From Patagioenas fasciata (taxonomy: Eukaryota; Chordata; Aves; Columbiformes; Columbidae): 64,000 nt of DNA. Location of the stretch: the NCBI RefSeq assembly GCF_037038585.1, contig NC_092520.1:1393001-1457000 (forward strand), read 5' to 3'. Made by a program: the position numbers and the translations under genes. Below the pieces are notes generated by a model. The model made no database searches. It was not told the origin of the DNA and saw nothing but the letters and a program-made list of their open reading frames with translations. Shown one piece after another: positions 48,986 to 64,000 of the stretch (the stretch's first letter is position 1; each line of letters begins with the position of its first letter).

Positions 48986-49620
48986 GTGGGGGTCAGGCAC
49001 GGCCCCGGCTCTGGGGACACCACGGGCTGGGGTTGCTGTGGTTGGTGCTGTGGTGCAGCAGCAGCAGTAAAACACCCGTGGGACCCGCTGGGTTGGGAGT
49101 CCGGTTGGTACAGGAGGTGTGGGAGAGAAGTGGTTTGAGACCCGGTGCGGTGCAGGGTGCTCCCGTTCCTGCCCGCTGAGCCGCACCACAGGCAGGGGCA
49201 GGCAGGAGCGTGCCTGCTGCCAGGCCTCGGGCCAGGCCTGTGTCACGGTGCTGTGCCCGGTCCTGGTGGGTGATCAGGTTTGTGGCATGGGTGTGGGACA
49301 GGGCACAGTCCCCACTGCTGTGGTGTGGGTCCCTAATTGGCACGAGCAGGAGAAACCTGCCTGTAAGCCTGCCAGCCCTGCCCCTCTCCTGGCACAGCTG
49401 GTGGGGTGTTCCCACTGCCCAGGGACCTCCTGAGAGAGCTGCCCATGCCCCGGTGGCTCTGCTGTGCAACCTGGCCATGCCAACACCGCCCCTCTACCCT
49501 CACCTTTCCCTTGCACAGGATGCTCTGAGCTCTGCCTACAGGTTGCCAGAGCCCCCAGTTCCAGCGGGGCCCTGCTCGGTAGCGGCAGGATTTTGACAGA
49601 GGTGTTTAGCAACCATGTGA

Positions 49621-52055
<2,435 letters not shown>

Positions 52056-52103
52056 ATCTGCTGCTGAGGGGCCCGTGGGGCGCTGGGAGATGCTGTGGGG
52101 GTA

Positions 52104-52530
52104 GGTCCTCATTTTGTTTGGGACAGAGTAAATTTTGTTCCAAGTAGCTGGTATAGTCGTGTGTTCTGGATTGAGATTGAGAAGAATGTTGCTAATACCT
52201 GGATGTTTTGAGTTGTTGCTGAGCAGTCAAGGATTTTTCAGGTTCTGGTGCCCTGCCAGCTGGGAGGGGGCACAGCCGGGACAGCTGAAACAAAGTGGCC
52301 AAAGGGCTGTTCCTTACCATGTGACATCATGCTCAGAATAGAAACTGGGGGGAGTTTAAAGGGGGGACCACGGCTCAGGGATGGGCTGAGCATCAGTCAG
52401 CAGGTGGTGAGTGATTGTGTTGTGCATCACTTGTTTTGTTCATTCGTACATCATCATCATTCTCATTATTCCTTTCCTCTTCTATCCTATTAAACTGTCT
52501 TTATCTCAACCCATGAGTTTTAAACAGATT
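52104..52530 (+). mobile_element. LTR-E in the KZF5 3' UTR
   Basis: Same element and position as after KZF1, KZF3 and KZF4; retains attaaa at 52489-52494. Confidence 0.7.
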
Positions 52531-52574
52531 ACTGGATCAGCCCAATGTAAGATTTATATCAGTCATTTAGCTTA

Positions 52575-52580
52575 AATAAA
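52575..52580 (+). promoter_or_regulatory. candidate polyadenylation signal of KZF5
   Basis: AATAAA about 520 bp after the stop; conserved after KZF-psi (12426), KZF3 (26633) and KZF4 (44286). Confidence 0.5.
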
Positions 52581-52735
52581 TACATTTTAAATAGAATGAG
52601 TCACTTAGAACTATAAGATTTTGTGATTTTTAGTATACTGTCCACTTTGGATTACTTAGTAGCTAAATTTGCTGAAATCTTGAACTGTGTCTTGTAAAGT
52701 TCTGTTTGTATTCACCGGACTTGTGTCTGCTGGAG

Positions 52736-53119
52736 TGTTGGAGAATGGCTTGGAAATGGGGGACGTGGGTCTGCGGAGCGGTTGTGCGAGCAGAGCCTGT
52801 TCTGAAGGCCTTAGCATAAGCAGCAAGACTGGGCCGCAGTGGGAACCGCTGACTGTTTCAGTGAAATCAGCAAGGTCACTGAGACCTTGGCAGAGTCTCA
52901 CAAGCAGCTTTCAACAGCACAAGAGTGTAGAATAAGCACAGCCAGCAGCTGCAAGTAGGAGGACCATGCAAATGTACTGTTAGAGCTTAGGCCAATTAGT
53001 AGGTGACAGGTATGCATAATTATTGTGAACTGTATAAGTGTATGCTATTCGGGCTAATAAATCGAACTGTGCTTTCTCACTCATATTGAGTCGACCTGCG
53101 TGTTCCTCTGCCGCTCAAA
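52736..53119 (+). mobile_element. 5' LTR of the provirus
   Basis: 384 bp, starts TGTTGGAG, ends GCTCAAA. Has a TATAAG element (near 53033) and AATAAA (near 53057). Confidence 0.85.
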
Positions 53120-53121
53120 AG

Positions 53122-53139
53122 TGGCGCCCGAATGGGGAG
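53122..53139 (+). promoter_or_regulatory. primer-binding site of the provirus
   Basis: TGGCGCCCGAATGGGGAG; the first 11 bases match the 3' end complement of tRNA-Lys3 as known from other retroviruses. Confidence 0.7.
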
Positions 53140-53360
53140 CTGAAGTTTCCACTCGGAGCGGCGGATGCAGAAAAGCACCGGCTATCAGCGAATCGGGGGA
53201 CAAAGATCGACTGAACGCTGTTCGACACGACGTGTCGTTCCGAAAGCCTGGACCGTCCAAAAGGGATCCGCCGTCTGCGGGGGTTATTGGAAAGGCTACC
53301 ACGAGGTTAACGAAGATAATATGGATTACAAGGATTACAAAGATAACGGGAAAGGTTGAC

Positions 53361-54510
53361 ATGCCAGCCGGCGACATGGATTTTGAGGTAGCCCTAAATT
53401 TATATCAGCGCTTTTTAGAAAAGCGCGGTGTAGATTGTATCAAGAAGCTATCGGGGTTAGTTACGTTAGGAAGAGTGAAGTTATGGAGCGAAATGTGTTT
53501 TCTGAAGAACAGGCCGTGGTTGGGCTCCTCCTGCGTATTCTCTCTGTGGGGGGACTTGAATGGGAAGAAAGTAACATTCGTAGACTGTTAATTTGGGAGA
53601 AACCGAGAAGGCTTTTAAACGTTAACTTTGGGATGATAAAGGGCAGAAATTATGGAATAAGGCCAGCAATGGAGATGATAAAGAAGCTAAATCATTAGTA
53701 ACTACATGGAAGCTTATAAAAGACTTTAAGGCTGAACGGTCTGCCGCTGCTGCTGGAGTTTTTGTAGCGTTGTGGCCTGATAAGAATCCTGAAAGTCGCT
53801 GTGAAGTCTACACGGTTCTTGTCTTTGATACCCTCCCTACTCCATCCCCTGCTGAGCTTTCGGCACCCCCGATAGCTCAGCAGTCCGGGGCGGGGGGAGG
53901 AAAAATGCTGAGCGAGTGGGCTCCTGTACCATGGCCCAACCCTGGTGAGAACAGCAAGTCCAGAGGATTGGAGTCAGACAACTTGCCCAAGGAACCTGTG
54001 AAAGCTGAGAACGCTAAGGTCGTAAACAAGTGTACTATCAGTCCTTTTATCAGTTTGTATCTGCCTTTAACATTTTTTAACCCCCCAACTTCCACAAGAG
54101 AGTAGAAGGAGTCGCCGGATAAGAACTGGGCAAAAGAACTGTGTGACAGATGAGATCAGCTATTAGCGAGTGAATCCAACAGTCAGCAGCATCAAGCTAT
54201 GAGAGAGGTGCCTGAAACCAACAAAGCAGCTGAATCATTTGCGACTATTAATCAGGGTCCCAATGAGAATTACGTGCAATTTATTGACCATCTTCAAGAG
54301 ACCATCAATAAGCAGGTTGAAAACTTAGAAGTTATGGAAGCACTGGGGTTGAAATTAGCAGTAGAGAATGCTAATGTTTGCTATCAATGTGTTATCTGCG
54401 GGTTTTACAGTACATATTACGTGCTTCTGTGTATTGTCTCTCTGAAAATCAAGCAGCTTGTCAGGAATGTCAGTTCATTGTGTTACTGGTTGTTTTTAAG
54501 TGCGCCATAA
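53361..54510 (+). pseudogene. gag remnant of the provirus
   Basis: An ATG at 53361 opens a matrix-like start (MDFEVALNLYQRFLEKRG from 53376), which soon goes out of frame. Near 54255 an INQGPNENYVQFIDHL segment fits the capsid major homology region. No continuous frame. Confidence 0.65.
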
Positions 54511-54599
54511 AACCTTCTGCCCGCTCTTCCCACTCGCACCGCAAGCAGCCCTGTGCTTCCCCCCCTCCCTCCCTCTTCTCAAGGTTTTTACTTGCAAGA

Positions 54600-57070
54600 T
54601 GGGGTCAGGAATGACTGTTTTCAGTTGTGTTCCTGAAAAATCGGTATTGGGAGGTGTTTTAAAACATAGGAAAGCACTCGGACAAGAAATCATTAGATCA
54701 TTTCAGACAGTTTTACAGGCGGGGCGATTTGGACTTCAACAGGCTGGGGGAGAATTGACTGATAACACACAGGTCAGAAAACTTGTTAAAGTCTGCAAGA
54801 TGCTTTCCTTATTAACCTGTTTTCTTTGTGGGTGTCTGTTTGAGCATGTTGCAATTTTGGTAGGTCTTTGTTATATGGTACGATAAGTTCACAGTCTGTT
54901 AAATCATGAGAATCCGTTGACTCAAAAAGTGCGTTTTGTGATATTACAGAAGGTCATGAGTAATTTAGCTCTTTACTGCGTGAATGTGATGGTAAAACTT
55001 TTGTGTGTAGTAGCTGTTATTTTTCTTTCTAGCGTGCTAACTTTATTTCAGTATCCAGGCTTGCGCAACTCTGTGACGGGCTGTGTCTCATCACGATGAA
55101 CTAAATTTGGCTCTTGTGTATGCACACCAATTAAAGAATCCTGTTCTTGGGATAACCGTTGTAGCATCCCAGATGAGACACTGATAAAAGCCTTGCCCGG
55201 TCCAGCTTGCTGCGGCGTCGGGGGGCGGGTGCCGGTTGGGCTCCAGCGCACACTGAGCTGTTTCGTCAGGGGGACCCGGCGGTGCCTCTGCCTGGCTGAG
55301 CAGTGAGCAGTTCAAAGGTGCAATGCAAAAATTGAGAGATTGTCTTAAATTAGTGTAACTCTGATCTATCTGCATAATTGAACTTGGTATTTGGTTCTCA
55401 TATCCGAGCTCAGTATTTTAATTTGCGTATTTCTATTTGGTACCAAAAGAATTTTGTTTGGGGAGATATTTACAAAATGGGAAGCGGTTCCACTGCTAAA
55501 ATTCCTCCTTGCTCCCCCTTAGGATGCATCCTGGCGCATTAGAGTAATTGCTTATCTTGTTAGCTAGTAATTTTGATACCAGAAAAGAATATAAATTGTT
55601 AAATCTGCTTTACAAAGAAAAGATTAAAAAAAAAAAAAAAGAGAGTAAAATGCTATGATGAACTTGGTATTGTATGAGGTTGTATTTAAAAGTTGCTAGA
55701 ATATGAACTGATTTGGAATCTAGGAAAATGGAATAATGCATTGATGCTTAATATACCGTGTTTTGACATCTGTGAATTGTAAAAGGTAAACGGGGCTGAG
55801 GAATGGAACAACTGTTGAGCTAATTGGAGTTGTGTATAAAACTCAGCTCATTGTAACCAAGGAGTTTGACAAAGCCTCCCACTTCGTACCAGCGATTACA
55901 ACAGCTGCGTGGCCTTGGCTACATCTGAACTGCAGCAAGAAGAGAGAGAAAAAATTTTAAAAAAGGAAAAAAAAAACAAACATGGTTGCCCTCTGCTAAG
56001 CACAGGAAGGGGGGCTTTACTCCCCCCGCTCTGTCTTTTTTTTTCTGGAGTATTGTCATCCATCCTTGTTGTGGCACTTCTCGGCTTTGTATCAGGGGTT
56101 GTTGGTGTTGTTTATTTTTGCTTCTGTCTTGTTTCCTAGGTTTTGACATATTCCCATACCTCTCTTGGGTTAAGATTTGTTGAGTAAATTGTAAGCTCAA
56201 ATAACATTTTCTGAGAATTCTGTTTAGTTGCATGTCCTACAAGAAGCTGCTTGGATGGTGCAGATCTGCTTGTGCAAGTGAGGAATCTCCAAGGAAATTT
56301 CGAATGCTGTATTTCCACCAGTATTAACAGCCAATGTTTTGATAAAGCAAACGCTGCACTGATAGATCTGAAACAGGACTTCGATCCGGTAAGGGAAATC
56401 AATATTCAATAAATATGACAGCCAAAATGGAGTTAGAAGCTTTGAAGAATAAATTTATGAGAACCTTACAGGCTGACTGCATTCGATTGGACTTGCAGAT
56501 TTGTCTATGAAATAACCTGTGGCTATTGTGGGACAGTATGATGAGATTGCTAATAGATTGATATACCAACTGTTATATACCAATTGTCACATTGATCAAG
56601 AAAATGTAGGGAATGAATTTAAGTCTTAATAGGCCATGATCCTTTTGTCATATATGTACCAGTTGTGAAATTTAATTCTGATATTTTTTTTTTTTGTTTG
56701 TAATCTATGTCTTTGTAAATTGCACTAGCTGGTTTTCTTAACAGGACAGCTCTTGGCGTGCATAAATGTAAATTGCTGCAGAACCTGCAAGTCTTTAACA
56801 TCAGGTCATAGGCCATATTTGTATCTGGTCTGATCCTACATACGTGCACAGTTTTTGTGATGGTTCAGGGAAGTCTCATAAAGCTGTAGTGGTTTGCTGT
56901 GAAGATAACGATTGGCATCATTCTGTAAAAATTATTGAAGGTTCAACGCAATTAGCAGAACTTGGCACAACTTTAAATTACTTAGAGCTTTTTAAGGAGG
57001 AACCTCTACATTTGATTTGTGATTTTGAGTACATAATCAAGATCCAACGCGCGTATCTGATTCCGAACTT
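54600..57070 (+). other. rearranged provirus interior
   Basis: 54600-55560 matches 8395-9345. 55560-57070 holds AT-rich sequence, an A15 run near 55627 and no recognisable domain; polymerase genes would be expected here but are missing. Confidence 0.5.
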
Positions 57071-57104
57071 TTGTTTGTTTGTTTGTTGGTTTTAAAAAAA
57101 AGAA

Positions 57105-57403
57105 AGGGGGGAAAAGTAGGGGAAACACCACAAAACCAATTGTCAAAAGCATTGTATGTGATGAAATACTTTGCAAGTATGACCCAAAACCGTGCTAAAC
57201 CAGAAAGAACCTACATTAGTTATGGTCAAATCACTGGTCAATGGAAAAGGCCACATCAATTGATAACCTGGGGAAAAGGTTATGTTTGTGTCGTTACAGG
57301 CCAAGGATTGAAGTGGATTCCCACGAAATGGGTCAAGCCATGGCTGAATAAAGACAACAAAGGTTCAACGGATGCAGATGGACAGGAGGGAGATAAGTTG
57401 TGA
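57105..57403 (+). pseudogene. integrase C-terminal remnant
   Basis: Reads ITGQWKRPHQLITWGKGYVC and then WIPTKWVKPW, the C-terminal DNA-binding region of class II integrases; TGA at 57401. The catalytic core is absent. Confidence 0.75.
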
Positions 57404-57448
57404 GGACTGTTTCCGATGTAAACCATGGATCCTAATTCAGTGTTATAG

Positions 57449-57808
57449 ATGCTCACAGACCTGGAAGATAAATCGAAGTCAATCCATAAAGAAATTCAAC
57501 AACTTATGGACTACACCCAGAAGATTAAAGACGACATAGGGCTTTTCGGCTTGGAGGAGTTAACAAACTGGCTAGGGTTAGAAGGGTGGTTTAAAAGCTT
57601 TTTACAAAGTGTGTTGCTTATCTTAGTTATAGTAGCTATAGGGTTATTGTGTTTAAGCTGTGCTCTCTCTTGCTTTAAAAGAATGTTTGAGCGAATAGCG
57701 AATCAGGCTCTGCTCGTACAAAAAGAAAAAGGGGGAAATGTTGGAGAATGGCTTGGAAATGGGGGACGTGGGTCTGCGGAGCGGTTGTGCGAGCAGAGCC
57801 TGTTCTGA
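57449..57808 (+). pseudogene. env transmembrane C-terminal remnant
   Basis: 119-codon frame with a coiled-coil-like start (LEDKSKSIHKEIQQLMDY), a hydrophobic anchor (VLLILVIVAIGLLCLS) and a short tail that crosses the polypurine tract into the LTR. Surface subunit and fusion peptide are absent. Confidence 0.75.
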
Positions 57809-58120
57809 ACGCCTTAGCATAAGCAGCAAGACTGGGCCGCAGTGGGAACCGCTGACTGTTTCAGTGAAATCAGCAAGGTCACTGAGACCTTGGCAGAGTC
57901 TCACAAGCAGCTTTCAACAGCACAAGAATGTAGAATAAGCACAGCGAGCAGCTGCAAGTAGGAGGACCATGCAAATGTGACTGTTAGAGCTTAGGCCAAT
58001 TAGTAGGTGACAGGTATGCATTATTGTGAACTGTATAAGTGTATGCTATTCAGGCTAATAAATCGAACTATGCTTTATCACTCATATTGAGTCGACCTGC
58101 GTGTTCCTCCGCTGCTCAAA
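57739..58120 (+). mobile_element. 3' LTR of the provirus
   Basis: 382 bp, preceded by AAAAAGGGGGAAA. Confidence 0.85.
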
Positions 58121-58126
58121 CTGGAG

Positions 58127-58570
58127 CAAAACAAAGCAGCTACAAATCATCAACAGGCACAAAAGGCTGAAAGGCTCGGAGGCCACTGCAACACAGCAGG
58201 ATGGCAAAAGGCGGAACTGATGACACTCCCAAACAGCACTCCCCCAAAACGGAACAGAACCAGAATGGGTCTCTGCCCCTGTCTGGCCCAATTCTGCCCC
58301 AAATACATCGTGACTGCACTGCCAGCCGTCAGGTTGCAACTTTCCTTAAATCTGAAGCATGATGCTAATCACATGGAATATTCTTATCGATCAGTCTGGG
58401 TGTCAATCAAGGTCTGTCCCATCTATGCCCCCCTTCCCAGCTGCCTCACGCCTGTGGGCACAGAGCTCAGAGTCCTTGGCTCTCAGACAACAGCAATTAA
58501 GAACATTAACTCTGTCTACAGTTGCTATCTTCTCATTCTCAAGAAAAATGCAAGTAATGACCATGATAGC
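58127..58570 (-). mobile_element. LTR-1, split by the provirus
   Basis: Continuation of the LTR-1 whose other end lies just left of 52736; matches 12581-13030. Confidence 0.6.
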
Positions 58571-58913
58571 TACCATGTTCAGCCCTCGAGAAGATCACTG
58601 GGCTGCCTGCGCTTGCCTAGATTTCAAGGATTCAAGCAAGCACAACCTCGTGCTCTTTCTCACATCAAAGCGGGAATCTCAGTCACACTGATAAGGCACC
58701 TTAGAATGTCTCACAAACCTATGTTATCTAACAGAGAGATTCTACTTGTCAAGCATACAAGGTCAGTAAAACAATTAGTGTGATGTATGTGCTTTTTCTA
58801 CACCACAGCTGCAACCGCTTGAGTGTATTTACAATTAACCAACCTCCTTGCTAATCTGCTATTCCCACATACAGAGTGCACATACAATCTTTGGCCATAA
58901 ACTCACGTAGTCC
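58571..58913. other. intergenic, unrecognised
   Basis: Replaces the short spacer seen between LTR-1 and LTR-A in the paralogs; no known motif seen. Confidence 0.3.
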
Positions 58914-59620
58914 TGTTACAGTCCGGTCAGGGAAGTCCTGAGCTGGAGAAATTTGTTAATTATACCCAGAGTGAGATTAACACACAAATGAGGTCAAATG
59001 CCACTTAATTAAGGAACTTTATAAAATACTTCTGTAAATGGATGTCTGTATATTACGGTAAGAAAATAGCGACAGGACAGGGAGAAGGAGATGGGAAAGG
59101 AGGAAACCTAGCGAGCAGTGGGGATAGATTTGGAAGAGACACTTAAAACCATGGATGGATCCAGCGGTGTTTTCTCTCTAGTAGGCAGGTGGTGCATCTC
59201 AGGAAGGGAGCTCGTTCATCACTCACAAAATGACCACCCCTTACATCCCTGAGAGGTACACACGTAACACCTCTCAGTGGTGGGGGTCTCCAGTTCACAA
59301 GCACTACTGCGTGGTCCTACAGTCTTTTATAAGGCATTTTGGGGCTATTTTGGGATGTTGTTTCCTGGGCATATACTGCCTGGTCCACCCTTCTGTGCAT
59401 GTTCTCAGTCCCGGCACGCTGGTCCCGTGTGGCACTGCGTGTGCCTCGGCAGGGGAAGGTGATCGCTTGTAGCCAGGCAAGTCCCCTATTGCCTGGAGCT
59501 GGGCAGGTTCTCTGTGACTTCAGCCACGGAGATCTCCAGAAAATGACATAGCTGTTCATGGCAGAGACATTCAGGAGCAAACAGACTTTGAGACATTTAA
59601 TTTAAAAAGTAGTCCCCAGC
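58914..59620 (-). mobile_element. LTR-A, probable 3' LTR of an env-bearing ERV
   Basis: About 707 bp from TGTTACAG; followed on its upstream side by env TM (59790-60050) and surface pieces (60350-60870), in proper proviral order on the minus strand. Confidence 0.7.
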
Positions 59621-59789
59621 ACCACCCCGTGGCTCAATGTTTTTTTTCGTCTTTGTCCATGGTGGCAGGAAAGTGGTGAAAACAGGTAAGTATGGAAAAG
59701 AGTTTAATTTTATGCAGTCTGTGTAACTGTGGATTCAGGCTCAGCCTAATGTAACATCACCCTGTGGCGAAGCATCTATAAATTGCATA

Positions 59790-60870
59790 TTTCAGTGAAT
59801 TAAATAGGGAAGGAGTAACAACAATATAACACCACATAACTTATAAAATAGAATGCATTTAATCCACAGGGCACCTGGAAGCCAAGAGGAGGATTCGACT
59901 TCCCAACTCTTCCCGGGTTGGACAGGAACACGGGCTAGCTTTCGTATTCCCATGGTGATTTGCTTAACAACTTGGCCATTGTCAATCTTTAAACAACAAT
60001 TAGAATCATTTAGTTTATCACAGACCCACTTTTCTTTGCCTAACAAGTAATCAAGAACCGTGCAGTGCTGGAAAATTGCTGTTTGCCTCTTGTGGTTTGA
60101 TGTGCAAACAGATCAAGACCATGGGTGGTCTCTGCTAAGAATTTCTAGGGCCACTTGTTAGCAGGTGATATGGTTTAAGTTATCGATAGATCCTTGAGCA
60201 CCACTGATCCATTCATTCAGGCTCCAAGTAGCTGGCCCATAATGCTGTATAACTCATTCTGGTGGTCACTGATAGTTTACCCGCTTTTGAGTCCCTCCAC
60301 CAGTAAGGGAGGTATCAATTGATTGGTTTTCTCTTACTAGATTATCATACACTCTAATGTCTAACGTATTTCCTTGAATCTGGGATAAGAGAAAAAGAAG
60401 AAAAGGGCCTAATATATCCTGCATAACATATTCCGGTGCAATAAGGGAGAAATATTATGTAGGTATATTGCCCAGAAATCCAATAATGGCCTTGCAGGGC
60501 GCAGGCACCATTTGAAAAGGGACTCCATTTACCTCCATAGGGGCTCTCATGACAGGTGGTTGACCAAGTTCCAAATGCTCTTCCCATTAGTCTTGTTTTT
60601 GTTGCTGCACAATTTTTTACCCCGTAGGTACAATTCCAGGCCCCCACTTGGTTACTCCACGTGCAGCTGCATCCACGCTATCCCCAGTCATCATTATTTG
60701 TGACATTTGTGAAAAGCCAAAAATGAGTAAAGCGTTTTTTGTTTCCACTTGTATCATACCAGTAACTGAGATGGCGAGCTGGGAGTCCCCTGAGGTGATA
60801 GGGTCAAAGAGAATGGTCGCCCAAAGCAGCATCTGCGACCCTGCACCGTACATCTGTGACAACCTTGAAG
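59790..60870 (-). pseudogene. env remnant upstream of LTR-A
   Basis: The transmembrane part has a C-x7-CC motif (CDKLNDSNCC), a following ITMGIRKLARVPVQ segment and a hydrophobic anchor (LCGVILLLLLPYL). The surface part is broken into pieces with stops. A C-rich CC motif of this type is typical of gamma/alpha-like env. Confidence 0.6.
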
Positions 60871-60879
60871 CACGCCCCC

Positions 60880-61845
60880 CATCCTAAGCAGAACAAAGGG
60901 CTATGTTATGCCTTAAACACCTGGTTTTTGTTACTTTGGGAGGAAAAGAGAGATGGCTGTGGAGGCAGACACCTTCTCTTATCTTTCCCAATGTTTTGTG
61001 ATTGATACTTTGGACGGAAAAGATAGATGGCCCTGGAGGTGGATACCTTGAAATATATAGAGGCAATTAACAGTGCTGCTGTGACGGCCTCATGTTCTAA
61101 TTGGGGTGATAGAGATGAACCATCTGTCAGACAACCAGTTACCAGAAGAAACCACCCCTGAGGGGCCAAACAACTCACTTGTGGTCAGTACTGTGAACTT
61201 TCTCCTAGTGTGAAGACCCCAGACCCATTTCCAGGAGAGCCTTCCTAATTTGCATGAAGATCAAAGGGAGGGAGGAACCGCCCGCTCCTATCCCACATGT
61301 AAATGAAGTAGGTTATAAGGTGACCTCATGCATGACACGAGGTGGCGGCATGTACCCAAATCTTTAATGCCTACCCCCCACCTGCAGAGGATGTTGAGGG
61401 ATCCATCGGCTTGTGGAGTGGTGATATCTTACTGTCTCTCTCTCTCTCTTTGATATCTTAGTTTTCCTTCTCTCTCTGTCTTTTCCTCTTCCTTGAGCAT
61501 ATAAAAGCACTATCATTGTAAGTTCTGCTGCTAACACCTTGTTAAGTTTTGCATTATAATTACTAATTGTTGCCAATCCACCATTTTTAGAAGGGTTTTT
61601 CTGTCAACGTATTGATAAGTTTTGTGATATTATACTAATTGCTGTAAATTGTATTCCACCACGTGTTTTTAAGTAAATTCATAACTGAATTGGACCCCTG
61701 GAGTGATTGTCTGTCATTCGCTTCTTATTACCGTGCTGAAAAACCCAGAGTTAACTCACACCTGATCTCACCTGGTGAGGCAGGGTGTGTGTTGCGTTTG
61801 GAGTTAACTCATCCCTCATCCGTCTGTCGGGACGGGACAACACCC
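60880..61845 (+). mobile_element. ERV/LTR debris, paralog of 46.37-47.7 kb
   Basis: Runs parallel to the KZF5 upstream region but without the nested LTR-2, and joins the KZF6 promoter abruptly near 61846. Confidence 0.55.
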
Positions 61846-62290
61846 GAGCCGAGCGGGGCGGAGCGGCAGGACTACACCTCCCGTGCTGCACCGGCGGCGG
61901 GCGGCCCTCCCGGGCTGACGCTGCCGGCGGCTCCCGGCGCCGCCTTTGTCCGTGCCGGGCTGGCGGCGCGGCCCCGGCGCAGGTAGGGGCGGCGGGCGGC
62001 CCCGGGAGGGGACCCCGGCCCCGACGGCCTCTCCCGTGCTCTCCCCTCCGCCGGCCGCCCCCCAGCCCTGCCGGACCCCCCCGGACTCCCCTTAGGGCCC
62101 GGCTCCCCCCGGCGCTCCGGCCTTTCCCCGGCTCGCCCCGTGGCCCCCGTGCAACGCGGACACGCTGCTCCGTGTCCCAGCCGCCCGGGCCCCCTGGATC
62201 CGGCCCTGGCGGCCCCGGCGCTGGGAAGGGCTGGGCTGGGGCCGGGCCGGGTGCTCAACCCCCGGGACACCCCTGCGCATCTTCCTGCTG
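61846..62290 (+). promoter_or_regulatory. KZF6 CpG-rich promoter and exon 1
   Basis: ACTACACCTCCCG site at 61871-61883, donor at 61982. Upstream homology to the other promoters stops about 25 bp before this site. Confidence 0.75.
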
Positions 62291-63296
62291 CCCTTGTGGG
62301 GCACCGGAGGAAGATTTGGGTACTCGGGAGCTTCCAAAACCCCCTTTTTCCCGTGGCTCTTTCTCAGCTTTGCCTAAAGCTGGTCGGGTTATTGGGTGAC
62401 ACTCTTTGGGTCGGTCCTTTTCCTTTTCAGTAGCTATGAAGGCTCGGGGTGCAGGGAAGGCAGCTGTGGGCAGATGAGTGAACTTGTGCCCCTGATTTCT
62501 TCATTAAAATATTCTTCTTATGAGGAACATCTGTCCTGGCTGTGCTGGTGCGGCTGGTGACGGGACAGGCACCTCGTGTGGAATCTGGAGCATCCCGCCT
62601 CCCTCTTCCCGGATCAAAACCTGCACGGGCCTCCATCTCCCCGCCGAGAGCAGCGACGCGCCGGGCTCCAGGCTGCTGCGGCAAGGTGGGGGTCAGGCAC
62701 GGCCCCGGCTCTGGGGACACCACGGGCTGGGATTGCCGTGGTTGGTGCTGTGGTGCAGCAGCAGCAGCAAAACACCCGTGGGACCCGCTGGGTTGGGAGT
62801 CCAGTTGGTACAGGAGGTGTGGGAGAGAAGTGGTTTGAGACCCGGTGTGGTGCAGGGTGCTCCCGTTCCTGCCCGCTGAGCCGCACCACGGGCAGGGGCA
62901 GGCAGGAGCGTGCCTGCTGCCAGGCCTCGGGCCAGGCCTGTGTCACGGTGCTGTGCCCGGTCCTGGTGGGTGATCAGGTTTGTGGCATGGGTGTGGGACA
63001 GGGCACAGTCCCCACTGCTGTGGTGTGGGTTCCTAATTGGCACGAGCAGGAGAAACCTGCCTGTAAGCCTGCCAGCCCTGCCCCTCTCCTGGCACAGCTG
63101 GTGGGGTGTTCCCACTGCCCAGGGACCTCCTGAGAGAGCTGCCCATGCCCCGGTGGCTCTGCTGTGCAACCTGGCCATGCCAACACTGCCCCTCTACCCT
63201 CACCTTTCCCTTGCACAGGATGCTCTGAGCTCTGCCTACAGGTTGCCAGAGCCCCCAGTGCCAGCGGGGCCCTGCTCGGTAGTGGCAGGACTTTGA

Positions 63297-64000
<704 letters not shown>

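Larger units (their letters stand above)
52736..58120 (+). mobile_element. internally deleted provirus with paired LTRs and 6-bp target duplication
   Basis: LTRs are 52736-53119 and 57739-58120, flanked by CTGGAG (52730-52735 and 58121-58126). By eye they differ by about eight substitutions and two small indels (about 2 percent). A primer-binding site follows the 5' LTR (53122, TGGCGCCCGAA, tRNA-Lys type) and a polypurine tract precedes the 3' LTR. Only pieces of gag, the integrase C-terminus and the env transmembrane end remain; protease, reverse transcriptase and most of env are missing. It is defective. It lies inside an LTR-1 downstream of KZF5. Confidence 0.88.

Overview
The window looks like bird genomic DNA: CR1 LINE fragments with the bird/reptile reverse transcriptase, many class I/II retroviral LTRs, compact introns and GC-rich promoters. 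The species cannot be told from the sequence; a neoavian bird is my inference. It is one stretch of a tandem cluster of KRAB-C2H2 zinc-finger genes (KRAB-ZNF, normally sequence-specific repressors of transposons). I use local labels KZF1 to KZF6 plus one fragment, KZF-psi.

Layout. KZF1 (1151-5309, +) is complete and has a huge array of about 35 fingers. 5.3-11.6 kb is retroelement debris (ERV, CR1, ERV, CR1, ERV) ending in KZF-psi (11596-12048, +). 12-15 kb holds nested LTRs. KZF2 (17415-15075, -) and KZF3 (23439-25987, +) are head-to-head inverted copies around a purine tract at 19.65-20.02 kb. 26.1-38.1 kb is an ERV-rich block: a degraded class II provirus (-, 28.7-35.0 kb) and a 955-bp solo LTR with an array of nine hairpins (35.9-36.2 kb). 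KZF4 (40246-43697, +), KZF5 (49657-52055, +) and the 5' part of KZF6 (from 63357, +) follow, separated by LTR mosaics. An internally deleted provirus (52736-58120, +) has a 6-bp target duplication.

Gene plan. Each unit has a CpG-rich promoter/exon 1 with a ZNF143-type site, one or two short 5' exons, a 127-nt KRAB-A exon starting at the ATG, a 108-nt KRAB-B-like exon, and a single exon carrying the whole finger array. All introns between coding exons are phase 1, and exon lengths sum to multiples of three in all five complete genes, which supports the models. The 3' ends share an older LTR as UTR.

What stands out: the hairpin array in a transcribed part of an LTR; an LTR that supplies the splice acceptor and about 50 codons of the finger exon in KZF2 and KZF4; a very recent mosaic duplication in the KZF1 array; loss of the same C-terminal finger by different lesions in KZF2, KZF3 and KZF4; and paralogous empty sites that order the insertions in time.
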